Positions 17,898 to 28,094 are shown, counted from the stretch's first letter. The stretch: 42,537 nt of DNA from Pseudomonas sp. (GCF_030147005.1 NZ_JASLAW010000066.1:1-42537); one strand, 5' to 3'. The notes: generated by a model not told the origin, from the letters alone. Numbers and translations: made by a program.

Positions 17898-18032
17898 AGC
17901 TTAAAAAAGCCAAGGGTTTGCGCCTGCGGCTTTCTCATGTGCTGACGCCTTGATGGCTGTGTTGATGCACATGAATAACAAGATTCCATTAGCCACGCCC
18001 GCTGACAACGGGCCAACGAAGAACTTTGAACC

Positions 18033-20747
18033 ATGGCCACTATCCACGTAGACGGCAAAGCGCTCGAAGTCGATGGGGCGGACAACCTGTTACAGGCATG
18101 TCTGTCACTCGGTCTCGACATCCCGTATTTCTGCTGGCACCCCGCGCTCGGTAGCGTCGGTGCCTGTCGCCAGTGTGCGGTCAAGCAATACACCGACGAG
18201 AACGACACCCGTGGTCGTATCGTCATGTCCTGCATGACCCCAGCCACCGACAACACCTGGATTTCCATCGAAGATGAAGAATCCAAGGCGTTCCGCGCCA
18301 GTGTCGTCGAATGGCTGATGACCAACCACCCCCACGACTGCCCGGTCTGTGAGGAAGGCGGTCACTGCCACCTGCAAGACATGACGGTGATGACCGGCCA
18401 CAACGAGCGCCGCTATCGCTTCACCAAGCGTACCCACCAGAACCAGGACCTCGGCCCGTTCATCTCCCACGAGATGAACCGCTGCATCGCCTGCTACCGT
18501 TGCGTGCGCTTCTATAAGGACTACGCCGGCGGCACCGACCTTGGCGTGTTCGGCGCCCACGACAACGTGTACTTCGGTCGCGTTGAAGACGGCGTGCTCG
18601 AGAGCGAATTCTCCGGCAACCTCACCGAGGTCTGCCCGACCGGTGTGTTCACCGACAAAACCCACTCCGAGCGCTACAACCGCAAGTGGGACATGCAATT
18701 CGCTCCGAGCATCTGCCATGGCTGCTCCAGCGGTTGCAACATCTCGCCGGGCGAACGCTACGGGGAACTGCGTCGCATCGAAAACCGCTTCAACGGTTCG
18801 GTCAACCAGTACTTCCTGTGCGACCGTGGCCGCTTCGGCTATGGCTACGTCAACCGCGAAGACCGCCCGCGCCAGCCACTGCTGGCCGATGGCGCCAAGC
18901 TGAGCCTGGACGCCGCGCTGGATAAAGCCGCCGACCTGTTACGCGGCCGCAATATCGTCGGTATCGGTTCGCCCCGCGCCAGCCTCGAAAGCAACTTTGC
19001 GTTGCGCGAGCTGGTCGGCGCCGAGCATTTCTACAGCGGCATCGAAGCCGGTGAGCTGGAGCGCATCCGCCTGGTCCTGCAAGTGCTGAACGACAGCCCG
19101 CTGCCGGTGCCGAACATGCGCGACATCGAAGACCACGATGCGATCTTCGTGCTCGGTGAAGACCTGACCCAGACCGCCGCCCGCATCGCCCTGTCGCTGC
19201 GCCAGTCGGTCAAAGGCAAAGCCGAAGAAATGGCCGACGCCATGCGCGTACAGCCTTGGCTCGACGCCGCCGTGAAGAACATCGGTCAGCACGCGCTGAA
19301 TCCGCTGTTTATCGCATCCCTGGCTGAAACCAAGCTCGACGACATCGCCGAAGAATGCGTCCACGCCGCACCGGACGACCTGGCGCGCATCGGTTTCGCC
19401 GTGGCCCACGCCCTCGACGCCAGCGCGCCTGCCGTTGAAGGCCTGGACACTGAGGCCTTGGGGCTTGCCCAGCGCATTGCCGACGCCCTGCTCGCGGCCA
19501 AGCGTCCATTGATCATTGCCGGTACCTCGTTGGGTTCCAAGGCGCTGATCGAAGCCGCCGCCAACATCGCCAAGGCCCTGAAGCTGCGCGACAAGAACGG
19601 CTCTATCAGCCTGGTGGTGCCGGAAGCCAACAGCCTTGGCCTGGCCATGCTCGGTGGCGAGTCCGTGGACGCGGCGCTGCAAGCGGTGACCGACGGCACT
19701 GCCGACGCCATCGTGGTGCTGGAAAACGACCTGTACACCCGCACCGACGCGGCCAAGGTTGACGCTGCGCTCAACGCCGCCAAGGTGCTGATCGTCGCCG
19801 ACCACCAGAAGACCGCCACCAGCGAGCGTGCTCACCTGGTGCTGCCGGCCGCCACCTTCGCCGAAGGCGACGGTACTCTGGTCAGCCAGGAAGGCCGCGC
19901 CCAGCGCTTCTTCCAGGTGTTCGATCCGAAGTACATGGACGCCAGCATCCTGGTTCACGAGGGCTGGCGCTGGCTGCATGCCCTGCGTGCGACCCTGCTG
20001 AACCAGCCGATCGACTGGACCCAGCTCGATCACGTCACCGCCGCCACCGCTGCAAGTGCTCCACAACTGGCGCGTATCGTCGATGCCGCACCGTCCGCCT
20101 CGTTCCGCATCAAGGGCCTGAAACTGGCCCGTGAGCCGCTGCGCTACTCCGGTCGTACCGCCATGCGCGCCGACATCAGCGTGCATGAACCGCGTACCCC
20201 GCAAGATAACGACACTGCGTTCGCCTTCTCCATGGAAGGCTACTCGGGTTCGGCCGAACCGCGTCAGCAGGTGCCGTTTGCCTGGTCGCCGGGTTGGAAC
20301 TCGCCGCAGGCCTGGAACAAGTTCCAGGACGAAGTCGGTGGGCATATCCGCGCGGGCGACCCGGGCACCCGCCTGATCGAAAGCGCCGGTGATTCGCTGA
20401 ACTGGTTCGCTGCGGTACCGCGTCCGTTCAACCCGGCGCCGGGTACCTGGCAGGTTGTGCCGTTCTTCCACCTGTTCGGCAGCGAAGAGAACTCTTCCAA
20501 GGCCGCGCCGGTTCAAGAGCGCATCCCAGCCGCCTATGTAGCCCTGGCCAAATCCGAAGCCGACCGTTTGGGCGTCAACGACGGAGCCCTGCTCAGCCTG
20601 AACGTGGCCGGCCAGACCTTGCGTCTGCCGCTGCGTATCAACGATGAGTTGGGCGCCGGCCTGGTTGCACTGCCTAAAGGCCTCGCCGGCATTCCGCCAG
20701 CGATCTTCGGCCAAACCGTTGACGGTCTGCAGGAGGCAGCGCAATGA
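18033..20747 (+). CDS. nuoG: NADH-quinone oxidoreductase subunit G
   Basis: 904 residues. The N-terminal ferredoxin domain holds the 2Fe-2S ligands Cys34, Cys45, Cys48 and Cys67; the His-Cys cluster follows (HPHDCPVCEEGGHC, 99-112), then a 4Fe-4S set at Cys151, Cys154, Cys157 and Cys201. The molybdopterin-oxidoreductase-like part begins near 221 with CHGCSSGC (228-235), the additional N7-type cluster that is present only in some bacteria. The long C-terminal part has no cofactor role. The stop overlaps nuoH by four bases. Confidence 0.97.
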   Translation: MATIHVDGKALEVDGADNLLQACLSLGLDIPYFCWHPALGSVGACRQCAVKQYTDENDTRGRIVMSCMTPATDNTWISIEDEESKAFRASVVEWLMTNHPHDCPVCEEGGHCHLQDMTVMTGHNERRYRFTKRTHQNQDLGPFISHEMNRCIACYRCVRFYKDYAGGTDLGVFGAHDNVYFGRVEDGVLESEFSGNLTEVCPTGVFTDKTHSERYNRKWDMQFAPSICHGCSSGCNISPGERYGELRRIENRFNGSVNQYFLCDRGRFGYGYVNREDRPRQPLLADGAKLSLDAALDKAADLLRGRNIVGIGSPRASLESNFALRELVGAEHFYSGIEAGELERIRLVLQVLNDSPLPVPNMRDIEDHDAIFVLGEDLTQTAARIALSLRQSVKGKAEEMADAMRVQPWLDAAVKNIGQHALNPLFIASLAETKLDDIAEECVHAAPDDLARIGFAVAHALDASAPAVEGLDTEALGLAQRIADALLAAKRPLIIAGTSLGSKALIEAAANIAKALKLRDKNGSISLVVPEANSLGLAMLGGESVDAALQAVTDGTADAIVVLENDLYTRTDAAKVDAALNAAKVLIVADHQKTATSERAHLVLPAATFAEGDGTLVSQEGRAQRFFQVFDPKYMDASILVHEGWRWLHALRATLLNQPIDWTQLDHVTAATAASAPQLARIVDAAPSASFRIKGLKLAREPLRYSGRTAMRADISVHEPRTPQDNDTAFAFSMEGYSGSAEPRQQVPFAWSPGWNSPQAWNKFQDEVGGHIRAGDPGTRLIESAGDSLNWFAAVPRPFNPAPGTWQVVPFFHLFGSEENSSKAAPVQERIPAAYVALAKSEADRLGVNDGALLSLNVAGQTLRLPLRINDELGAGLVALPKGLAGIPPAIFGQTVDGLQEAAQ

Positions 20748-21751
20748 CTTGGTTCACTCCTGAAGTGATCGACGTGATCATCTCGGTGGTCAAGGCCATC
20801 GTCATCCTGCTGGCCGTGGTGGTCGCGGGCGCTCTGCTCAGCTTCGTCGAACGTCGCCTGCTGGGCTGGTGGCAGGACCGTTACGGTCCGAACCGCGTTG
20901 GCCCGTTCGGCATGTTCCAGATCGCTGCCGACATGCTGAAAATGTTCTTCAAGGAAGACTGGACCCCGCCGTTTGCCGACAAGGTGATCTTCACCCTGGC
21001 ACCGGTCGTGGCCATGAGCGCCTTGCTGATCGCCTTCGCGATCATCCCGATCACCCCGACCTGGGGCGTGGCGGACCTGAACATCGGTCTGCTGTTCTTC
21101 TTCGCCATGGCCGGCTTGTCGGTCTACGCGGTGTTGTTCGCCGGTTGGGCCAGTAACAACAAGTTCGCCCTGCTGGGCAGCTTGCGGGCCTCCGCGCAAA
21201 CCGTGTCCTATGAAGTGTTCATGGGGCTGGCGCTGATGGGCATCGTGGTGCAGGTTGGCTCGTTCAACATGCGCGATATCGTCGAGTACCAGGCACAGAA
21301 CCTGTGGTTCATCATTCCGCAGTTCTTCGGCTTCTGCACCTTCTTCATCGCCGGCGTGGCCGTGACTCACCGTCACCCCTTCGACCAGCCGGAAGCGGAG
21401 CAGGAACTGGCCGACGGTTACCACATTGAATATGCCGGCATGAAGTGGGGCATGTTCTTCGTCGGTGAGTACATCGGCATCATCTTGATCTCGGCCCTGC
21501 TGGTCACGCTGTTCTTCGGCGGCTGGCACGGTCCGTTCGGCATCCTGCCGCAGTTGGCCTTCTTCTGGTTCTTCTTGAAGACCGCGTTCTTCATCATGCT
21601 GTTCATCCTGCTGCGCGCCTCGATTCCGCGCCCGCGCTATGACCAGGTGATGGATTTCAGCTGGAGATTCTGCCTGCCGCTGACCCTGATCAATTTGCTG
21701 GTGACGGCTGCCGTCGTGTTGTTGAACACGCCTGCAACCGCGGTTCAGTGA
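20744..21751 (+). CDS. nuoH: NADH-quinone oxidoreductase subunit H
   Basis: 335 residues, eight membrane helices. The quinone-chamber signatures ERRLLGWWQDRYGPNRVGP near residue 30 and the later acidic loop FDQPEAEQELADGYHIEYAG are present. This subunit connects the peripheral arm to the proton channels. It starts within the nuoG stop. Confidence 0.97.
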   Translation: MTWFTPEVIDVIISVVKAIVILLAVVVAGALLSFVERRLLGWWQDRYGPNRVGPFGMFQIAADMLKMFFKEDWTPPFADKVIFTLAPVVAMSALLIAFAIIPITPTWGVADLNIGLLFFFAMAGLSVYAVLFAGWASNNKFALLGSLRASAQTVSYEVFMGLALMGIVVQVGSFNMRDIVEYQAQNLWFIIPQFFGFCTFFIAGVAVTHRHPFDQPEAEQELADGYHIEYAGMKWGMFFVGEYIGIILISALLVTLFFGGWHGPFGILPQLAFFWFFLKTAFFIMLFILLRASIPRPRYDQVMDFSWRFCLPLTLINLLVTAAVVLLNTPATAVQ

Positions 21752-21762
21752 GGATTTGACCC

Positions 21763-22311
21763 ATGTTCAAATATATTGGCGACATCGTTAAGGGTACCGG
21801 TACCCAGTTGCGAAGCCTGGTGATGGTGTTCGGTCACGGCTTTCGCAAACGCGACACCCTGCAATACCCGGAAGAAGCGGTGTACCTGCCGCCGCGCTAT
21901 CGCGGCCGCATCGTGCTCACCCGCGACCCCGACGGCGAAGAGCGCTGCGTTGCCTGCAACCTGTGCGCCGTGGCGTGCCCGGTGGGCTGCATTTCCCTGC
22001 AGAAAGCTGAAACCGAAGACGGTCGCTGGTACCCGGACTTCTTCCGCATCAACTTCTCGCGCTGCATTTTCTGCGGCCTCTGCGAGGAAGCTTGCCCGAC
22101 CACCGCGATCCAGCTCACGCCGGATTTCGAAATGGCCGAGTTCAAACGTCAGGACCTGGTGTACGAGAAAGAAGATCTGCTGATCTCTGGTCCCGGTAAA
22201 AACCCTGATTACAACTTCTATCGTGTTGCAGGTATGGCCGTTGCCGGTAAGCCCAAGGGCGCCGCACAAAACGAAGCCGAGCCGATCAACGTGAAGAGCT
22301 TGCTGCCTTAA
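21763..22311 (+). CDS. nuoI: NADH-quinone oxidoreductase subunit I
   Basis: 182 residues, carrying the two 4Fe-4S clusters N6a and N6b. Two ferredoxin motifs are complete: Cys62, 65, 68, 72 (CVACNLCAVACP) and Cys101, 104, 107, 111 (CIFCGLCEEACP). It starts 11 bp after nuoH with AGGA eight bases upstream. Confidence 0.97.
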   Translation: MFKYIGDIVKGTGTQLRSLVMVFGHGFRKRDTLQYPEEAVYLPPRYRGRIVLTRDPDGEERCVACNLCAVACPVGCISLQKAETEDGRWYPDFFRINFSRCIFCGLCEEACPTTAIQLTPDFEMAEFKRQDLVYEKEDLLISGPGKNPDYNFYRVAGMAVAGKPKGAAQNEAEPINVKSLLP

Positions 22312-22320
22312 GGAAGAAAG

Positions 22321-22824
22321 ATGGAATTCGCTTTCTATTTCGCATCGGGTATCGCAGTGGTGTCCACGCTTCGCGTGATCACCAACACCAACCCCGTGCA
22401 CGCCCTGCTCTACCTGATCATTTCGCTGATCGCCGTGGCCATGACCTTCTTCAGCCTCGGCGCACCGTTCGCCGGTGTGCTGGAAGTGATCGCCTACGCC
22501 GGCGCCATCATGGTGCTGTTCGTGTTTGTGGTGATGATGCTCAACCTGGGGCCGGCTTCGGTCGCCCAGGAACGCGTCTGGCTCAAGCCCGGCATCTGGC
22601 TCGGCCCGGTTGTCCTCGCAGCCCTGCTGCTGGGTGAACTGCTGTATGTGCTGTTCGCTCACCAGAGCGGCGAAGCCATCGGCCACACCACCGTGGACGC
22701 GAAAGCCGTGGGCATCAGCCTCTTCGGCCCGTACCTGTTGGTGGTCGAACTGGCGTCGATGCTGCTGCTCGCCGCAGCCATCACTGCCTTCCACTTGGGC
22801 CGCAACGAAGCCAAGGAGCAATGA
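22321..22824 (+). CDS. nuoJ: NADH-quinone oxidoreductase subunit J
   Basis: 167 residues, five membrane helices. The conserved helix FAGVLEVIAYAGAIMVLFVFVVMML identifies NuoJ, whose pi-bulge helix helps couple quinone reduction to proton pumping. AAGGAAG stands just before the ATG. Confidence 0.96.
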   Translation: MEFAFYFASGIAVVSTLRVITNTNPVHALLYLIISLIAVAMTFFSLGAPFAGVLEVIAYAGAIMVLFVFVVMMLNLGPASVAQERVWLKPGIWLGPVVLAALLLGELLYVLFAHQSGEAIGHTTVDAKAVGISLFGPYLLVVELASMLLLAAAITAFHLGRNEAKEQ

Positions 22825-22826
22825 CG

Positions 22827-23135
22827 ATGCCTGCTATCCCTTTGGAGCATGGTCTGGCGGTTGCCGGCATCCTGTTCTGCCTTGGCCTGGTCGGCCTGAT
22901 GGTTCGCCGTAACATTCTGTTCGTGTTGATGAGCCTGGAAATCATGATGAACGCCGCCGCACTGGCGTTCATCGTGGCAGGTGCGCGTTGGGGCCAGCCG
23001 GATGGACAAGTCATGTTCATCCTGGTGATCAGCCTGGCAGCCGCCGAGGCCAGTATCGGCCTGGCGATCCTGCTGCAACTGTATCGTCGCTTCCACACGC
23101 TTGATATCGACGCTGCCAGTGAGATGCGCGGATGA
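22827..23135 (+). CDS. nuoK: NADH-quinone oxidoreductase subunit K
   Basis: 102 residues, three membrane helices with two conserved buried glutamates (in MSLEIMMNAAALAF and AAAEASIGLAIL). Homologous to MrpC. I start at the ATG at 22827 because AAGGAG lies eight bases upstream; the ATG at 22821 overlaps the nuoJ stop but lies only two bases from that Shine-Dalgarno. Four-base overlap with nuoL. Confidence 0.95.
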   Translation: MPAIPLEHGLAVAGILFCLGLVGLMVRRNILFVLMSLEIMMNAAALAFIVAGARWGQPDGQVMFILVISLAAAEASIGLAILLQLYRRFHTLDIDAASEMRG

Positions 23136-24985
23136 ACATGATCTTTCTGACTTTCGTATTTCCCCTGATCGGTTTCCTGCTGCTGTCGTTCTCTCGCGGA
23201 CGCTGGTCGGAGAACCTCTCGGCCCTGATCGGCGTGGGCTCCATTGGCCTGTCGGCCATCGTAGCCGCCTACGTCATCTGGCAATTCAACGTCGCGCCGC
23301 CGGAAGGCGGTCACTACACACTGGTGTTGTGGCAGTGGATGTCGGTGGAGGGCTTCAAGCCCAACTTCGCCCTCTACGTCGACGGCCTGTCGATCACCAT
23401 GCTCGGCGTGGTGGTGGGTGTAGGTTTCCTGATCCACCTGTTCGCATCCTGGTACATGCGCGGTGAAGCGGGCTACTCGCGCTTCTTCTCGTACACCAAC
23501 CTGTTTATCGCCAGCATGCTGTTCCTGGTGCTCGGCGATAACCTGTTGTTCCTGTACTTCGGCTGGGAAGGCGTGGGACTGTGCTCATACCTGTTGATCG
23601 GTTTCTACTACAGCAACCGCAACAACGGTAATGCGGCGCTCAAGGCGTTCATCGTCACCCGCATCGGCGACGTGTTCATGGCCATCGGCCTGTTCATCCT
23701 GTTCCAACAGGTGGGCACGCTGAACATCCAGGAACTGCTGGTGCTGGCACCGCAGAAATTCCAGGTCGGCGACTTCTGGATCACCCTGGCCACCCTGATG
23801 CTGCTGGGCGGCGCCGTGGGCAAATCCGCGCAACTGCCGCTGCAAACCTGGCTGGCGGACGCGATGGCCGGCCCGACCCCGGTTTCCGCACTGATTCACG
23901 CGGCAACCATGGTTACCGCCGGTGTCTACCTGATCGCCCGTACCCACGGCCTGTTCACCCTGGCGCCGGACATCCTGCACCTTGTAGGCATCGTCGGCGG
24001 CGTGACCCTGGTCCTGGCCGGCTTCGCCGCGCTGGTGCAGACCGACATCAAGCGTATTCTCGCCTACTCGACCATGAGCCAGATCGGCTACATGTTCCTG
24101 GCCCTCGGCGTTGGTGCCTGGGACGCGGCGATTTTCCACCTGATGACCCACGCCTTCTTCAAGGCCCTGCTGTTCCTTGCCTCCGGTGCGGTGATCGTGG
24201 CCTGCCACCACGAGCAGAACATCTTCAAGATGGGTGGCCTGTGGAAGAAACTGCCGTTGGCCTACGCCAGCTTCATCGTCGGTGGTGCCGCGCTCGCAGC
24301 CCTGCCGCTGGTGACCGCCGGTTTCTACTCGAAAGACGAAATCCTTTGGGAAGCCTTCGCCAGCGGTAACCAGAACCTGCTTTATGCAGGGCTGGTGGGT
24401 GCGTTCATGACCTCGCTGTACACCTTCCGCCTGATCTTCATCACGTTCCACGGTGAAGCCAAGACCGAAGCGCACGCGGGCCACGGCATCTCCCACTGGT
24501 TGCCATTATCGGTGCTGATCATCCTGTCGACGTTCATCGGCGCCATGATCACCCCGCCACTGGCCGGTGTACTGCCAGAAAGCGTCGGCCATGCCGGCGG
24601 CGCCGACAAGCACAGCCTGGAAATCGCCTCGGGTGCCATCGCCATCGCCGGTATCCTGCTGGCGGCACTGTTGTTCCTCGGCAAGCGTCGCTTCGTGACC
24701 GCCGTGGCCAACAGTGGTATTGGCCGCTTCCTCTCGGCCTGGTGGTTCGCCGCCTGGGGCTTCGATTGGATCTACGACAAACTGTTCGTCAAACCTTACC
24801 TTGCGATCAGCCACGTGCTGCGCAAAGACCCACTCGACCAGACCATCGGTTTGATCCCGCGCGCCGCCAAGGCCGGGCACACCGCCCTGAGCCGCAGCGA
24901 GACCGGCCAATTGCGCTGGTATGCAGCGTCCATGGCAGTCGGTGCCGTGCTGGTGATCGGCGCCATCGTCGTGGTAGCGGTCTGA
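23132..24985 (+). CDS. nuoL: NADH-quinone oxidoreductase subunit L
   Basis: 617 residues, the distal antiporter-like subunit with the long lateral helix. The proton-channel core is visible in FGWEGVGLCSYLLIGFYY (key Glu) and GKSAQLPLQTWLADAMAGPTPVSALIHAATM (Lys and His residues), with the lateral helix in the last 100 residues. The stop lies 55 bp before nuoM. Confidence 0.97.
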   Translation: MNMIFLTFVFPLIGFLLLSFSRGRWSENLSALIGVGSIGLSAIVAAYVIWQFNVAPPEGGHYTLVLWQWMSVEGFKPNFALYVDGLSITMLGVVVGVGFLIHLFASWYMRGEAGYSRFFSYTNLFIASMLFLVLGDNLLFLYFGWEGVGLCSYLLIGFYYSNRNNGNAALKAFIVTRIGDVFMAIGLFILFQQVGTLNIQELLVLAPQKFQVGDFWITLATLMLLGGAVGKSAQLPLQTWLADAMAGPTPVSALIHAATMVTAGVYLIARTHGLFTLAPDILHLVGIVGGVTLVLAGFAALVQTDIKRILAYSTMSQIGYMFLALGVGAWDAAIFHLMTHAFFKALLFLASGAVIVACHHEQNIFKMGGLWKKLPLAYASFIVGGAALAALPLVTAGFYSKDEILWEAFASGNQNLLYAGLVGAFMTSLYTFRLIFITFHGEAKTEAHAGHGISHWLPLSVLIILSTFIGAMITPPLAGVLPESVGHAGGADKHSLEIASGAIAIAGILLAALLFLGKRRFVTAVANSGIGRFLSAWWFAAWGFDWIYDKLFVKPYLAISHVLRKDPLDQTIGLIPRAAKAGHTALSRSETGQLRWYAASMAVGAVLVIGAIVVVAV

Positions 24986-25040
24986 CTATGTTTGAGTGCA
25001 CTGCCAACTTTGCGAACTTGCGAAAGGAAACGAGCCCGTC

Positions 25041-26573
25041 ATGATTCTGCCCTGGCTAATCCTGATCCCCTTTATCGGCGGCCTGCTCTGCTGGATGGGT
25101 GAACGCTTCGGCGCTACCCTCCCCCGCTGGATCGCGTTGCTGACCATGTCCCTGGAACTCGCGCTCGGCCTCTGGCTGTGGGCCCATGGCGACTATTCAT
25201 TTGCTCCGGCACCGGGTGTCGATCCGACTTTCGCGCTTGAATTCAAGCACGTGTGGATCCAGCGCTTCGGCATCAACGTGCACCTGGCCCTCGACGGCCT
25301 GTCGCTGTTGATGATCCTGTTGACCGGCCTGCTGGGTATCCTTTCGGTACTCTGCTCCTGGAAAGAAATCCAGCGTCATGTGGGCTTCTTCCACCTGAAC
25401 CTGATGTGGATTTTGGGTGGCGTTGTCGGCGTGTTCCTGGCGCTGGACCTGTTCATGTTCTTCTTCTTCTGGGAAATGATGCTGGTGCCGATGTACTTCC
25501 TCATCGCGCTCTGGGGTCACAGTTCTTCGGACGGCAAGAAAACCCGGATCTACGCGGCGACCAAGTTCTTCATCTTCACCCAGGCTTCCGGCCTGATCAT
25601 GTTGGTGGCGATCCTGGGCCTGGTACTGGTCAACTTCAACAACACCGGCGTGATCACCTTCAACTACGCCGACCTGTTGAAGACCAAGATGTCCCTGACC
25701 ACCGAGTACATTCTGATGCTGGGCTTCTTCATCGCCTTCGCGGTGAAGTTGCCGGTGGTGCCGTTTCACTCCTGGTTGCCCGATGCTCACGCCCAGGCGC
25801 CAACTGCCGGTTCCGTCGACCTGGCCGGTATCCTGTTGAAGACGGCGGCCTACGGCCTGCTGCGTTTCGCCCTGCCGCTGTTCCCGAATGCTTCGGCCGA
25901 GTTCGCACCGATCGCTATGACCCTCGGTCTGATCGGGATCTTCTACGGTGCTTTCCTGGCCTTTGCACAAACCGACATCAAGCGTCTGATTGCCTTCTCG
26001 TCCGTTTCCCACATGGGTTTCGTACTGATCGGCATCTACTCCGGCAGCCAGCTGGCGCTGCAAGGCGCGGTGATCCAGATGCTGGCCCACGGTGTTTCGG
26101 CCGCTGCACTGTTTATCCTGAGTGGTCAGCTGTACGAACGCCTGCACACCCGTGACATGCGTGAAATGGGTGGCGTGTGGTCGCGCATCGCCTACCTGCC
26201 GGCGATCAGCCTGTTCTTCGCCGCCGCGTCCCTGGGCTTGCCGGGTACCGGTAACTTTATCGGCGAGTTCCTGATCCTGATGGGTGCCTTTGTGCAGACG
26301 CCATGGATCAGCGCCATTGCCACCTCCGGCCTGGTGTTCGGTTCGGTCTACTCGCTGATCATGATCCACCGCGCTTACTTCGGCCCGGCCAAGTCCGACA
26401 CCGTCCTGCAAGGGATGGATGCGCGCGAACTGATCATGGTGCTCGGCCTCGCGGTACTGCTGATTTACATCGGCGTATACCCGCAGCCGTTCCTGGACAC
26501 TTCTGCCGCAACGATGCATGGCGTGCAGCAGTGGTTCGGCACCGCCTTCTCTCAACTCGCTTCGGCCCGGTAA
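25041..26573 (+). CDS. nuoM: NADH-quinone oxidoreductase subunit M
   Basis: 510 residues, the middle antiporter-like subunit. Conserved segments are FFWEMMLVPMYFLIALWG (key Glu) and AVKLPVVPFHSWLPDAHAQAPTAGSV (key Lys). The ATG at 25041, after AAGGAAA, gives the E. coli length (509); an in-frame GTG at 24996 is rejected. Confidence 0.97.
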   Translation: MILPWLILIPFIGGLLCWMGERFGATLPRWIALLTMSLELALGLWLWAHGDYSFAPAPGVDPTFALEFKHVWIQRFGINVHLALDGLSLLMILLTGLLGILSVLCSWKEIQRHVGFFHLNLMWILGGVVGVFLALDLFMFFFFWEMMLVPMYFLIALWGHSSSDGKKTRIYAATKFFIFTQASGLIMLVAILGLVLVNFNNTGVITFNYADLLKTKMSLTTEYILMLGFFIAFAVKLPVVPFHSWLPDAHAQAPTAGSVDLAGILLKTAAYGLLRFALPLFPNASAEFAPIAMTLGLIGIFYGAFLAFAQTDIKRLIAFSSVSHMGFVLIGIYSGSQLALQGAVIQMLAHGVSAAALFILSGQLYERLHTRDMREMGGVWSRIAYLPAISLFFAAASLGLPGTGNFIGEFLILMGAFVQTPWISAIATSGLVFGSVYSLIMIHRAYFGPAKSDTVLQGMDARELIMVLGLAVLLIYIGVYPQPFLDTSAATMHGVQQWFGTAFSQLASAR

Positions 26574-26580
26574 GAGCGCT

Positions 26581-28044
26581 ATGGAATTCACGATCCAACA
26601 CTTTATCGCGCTTGCGCCGCTGCTGATCACCAGCCTCACCATCGTGGTGGTGATGCTGGCGATCGCCTGGCGCCGCAATCACTCGCAAACGTTCCTGCTG
26701 TCCTGTGCCGGGTTGAACCTGGCCCTGCTGTCGATCATCCCGGCCCTCAAGGTCGCGCCATTGGCGGTAACGCCGTTGATGATGGTCGATGACTTCGCGC
26801 TGCTGTACATCGCGCTGATCCTGGTCGCGACCCTGGCCTGCGTCACACTCGCCCATGCTTACCTTGGCGAAGGCGGCACCGGCTACCCGGGCAACAAGGA
26901 AGAGCTGTATCTGCTGATCCTGCTGGCTGCGGCCGGCGGTATCGTGCTGGTCAGCGCGCAGCACCTGGCCGGCTTGTTCATCGGCCTGGAACTGCTGTCG
27001 ATCCCGACCTACGGCCTGGTGGCGTATGCCTTCTTCAGCAAGCGTTCCCTGGAAGCCGGCATCAAGTACATGGTGCTGTCGGCCGCCGGTTCCGCGTTCC
27101 TGTTGTTCGGTATGGCTCTGCTCTACGCCGAAGCCGGCAGCTTGAGCTTCACCGGTATTGGTCACGCGCTGGCCGCCACCAACAGCCCTGCGCCGATAGC
27201 CCAACTGGGCCTGGCGATGATGCTGATCGGCCTGGCGTTCAAGCTGTCGTTGGTGCCGTTCCACCTGTGGACCCCGGACGTGTACGAAGGCGCCCCGGCG
27301 CCCGTGGCCGCGTTCCTGGCCACTGCATCGAAAGTGGCCGTGTTTGCAGTGATGGTGCGTCTGTTCCAGATCTCGCCTGCCGCCAACACCGGCGTGTTGA
27401 CCAACGTACTGACTGTGATCGCCGTCGCATCGATCCTGTTCGGGAACCTGCTGGCGCTGACCCAGAACAACCTCAAGCGGCTGCTGGGTTACTCCTCCAT
27501 CGCTCACTTCGGCTATCTGCTGATCGCCCTGGTGGCGAGCAACGGCCTGGCCGTGGAAGCGATCGGCGTGTACCTGGTCACCTACGTGATCACCAGCCTG
27601 GGCGCGTTCGGCGTAATCACCCTGATGTCGTCGCCGTACAAAGGCCGTGACGCCGACGCCCTGTACGAATACCGCGGCCTGTTCTGGCGCCGTCCGTACC
27701 TGACCGCCGTGCTCACCGTGATGATGCTGTCCCTGGCGGGTATCCCGCTGACGGCCGGCTTTATCGGTAAGTTCTACATCGTTGCCACCGGCGTCGAAGC
27801 TCACGAGTGGTGGTTGGTAGCGTCCCTGGTACTGGGCAGCGCCATTGGCGTGTTCTACTACCTGCGCGTGATGGTCACCCTGTACCTGATCGAGCCGAAC
27901 CTGCGCCGTGTGGATGCCGAGCTGCATTGGGAACAAAAGGCAGGCGGCGTGATGCTGCTGGCCATCGCCCTGCTCGCGTTCTTCCTGGGTGTGTACCCGC
28001 AACCGTTGCTCACCCTGGTGCAGCATGCGGTGCTGGGCGTTTGA
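26581..28044 (+). CDS. nuoN: NADH-quinone oxidoreductase subunit N
   Basis: 487 residues, the third antiporter-like subunit (E. coli 485). Key segments are GLELLSIPTYGLVAY and FKLSLVPFHLWTPDVYEGAPAPVAAFLATASK. The ATG at 26581 follows the nuoM stop by 7 bp; the frame is open further upstream but that would overlap nuoM. Last gene of the operon, followed by a terminator 26 bp later. Confidence 0.97.
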   Translation: MEFTIQHFIALAPLLITSLTIVVVMLAIAWRRNHSQTFLLSCAGLNLALLSIIPALKVAPLAVTPLMMVDDFALLYIALILVATLACVTLAHAYLGEGGTGYPGNKEELYLLILLAAAGGIVLVSAQHLAGLFIGLELLSIPTYGLVAYAFFSKRSLEAGIKYMVLSAAGSAFLLFGMALLYAEAGSLSFTGIGHALAATNSPAPIAQLGLAMMLIGLAFKLSLVPFHLWTPDVYEGAPAPVAAFLATASKVAVFAVMVRLFQISPAANTGVLTNVLTVIAVASILFGNLLALTQNNLKRLLGYSSIAHFGYLLIALVASNGLAVEAIGVYLVTYVITSLGAFGVITLMSSPYKGRDADALYEYRGLFWRRPYLTAVLTVMMLSLAGIPLTAGFIGKFYIVATGVEAHEWWLVASLVLGSAIGVFYYLRVMVTLYLIEPNLRRVDAELHWEQKAGGVMLLAIALLAFFLGVYPQPLLTLVQHAVLGV

Positions 28045-28070
28045 TCGCTTAGGTTGATGCAGCAAAAAGA

Positions 28071-28094
28071 ACGGCGCCTTCGGGCGCCGTTTTG
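28071..28094 (+). terminator. Rho-independent terminator of the nuo operon
   Basis: ACGGCGCC (28071-28078), tetraloop TTCG, GGCGCCGT (28083-28090), then T-rich sequence. Confidence 0.9.

Noticed and set aside
18939..20744. 601-codon open frame on the minus strand opposite nuoG
   Set aside because: It is exactly antisense to a conserved complex I subunit in G+C-rich DNA, where third-position bias keeps the opposite frame open; no family likeness and no Shine-Dalgarno.
22821..22826. Upstream ATG of nuoK
   Set aside because: It is only two bases from the AAGGAG site; the ATG at 22827 is correctly spaced and gives the usual 102 residues.
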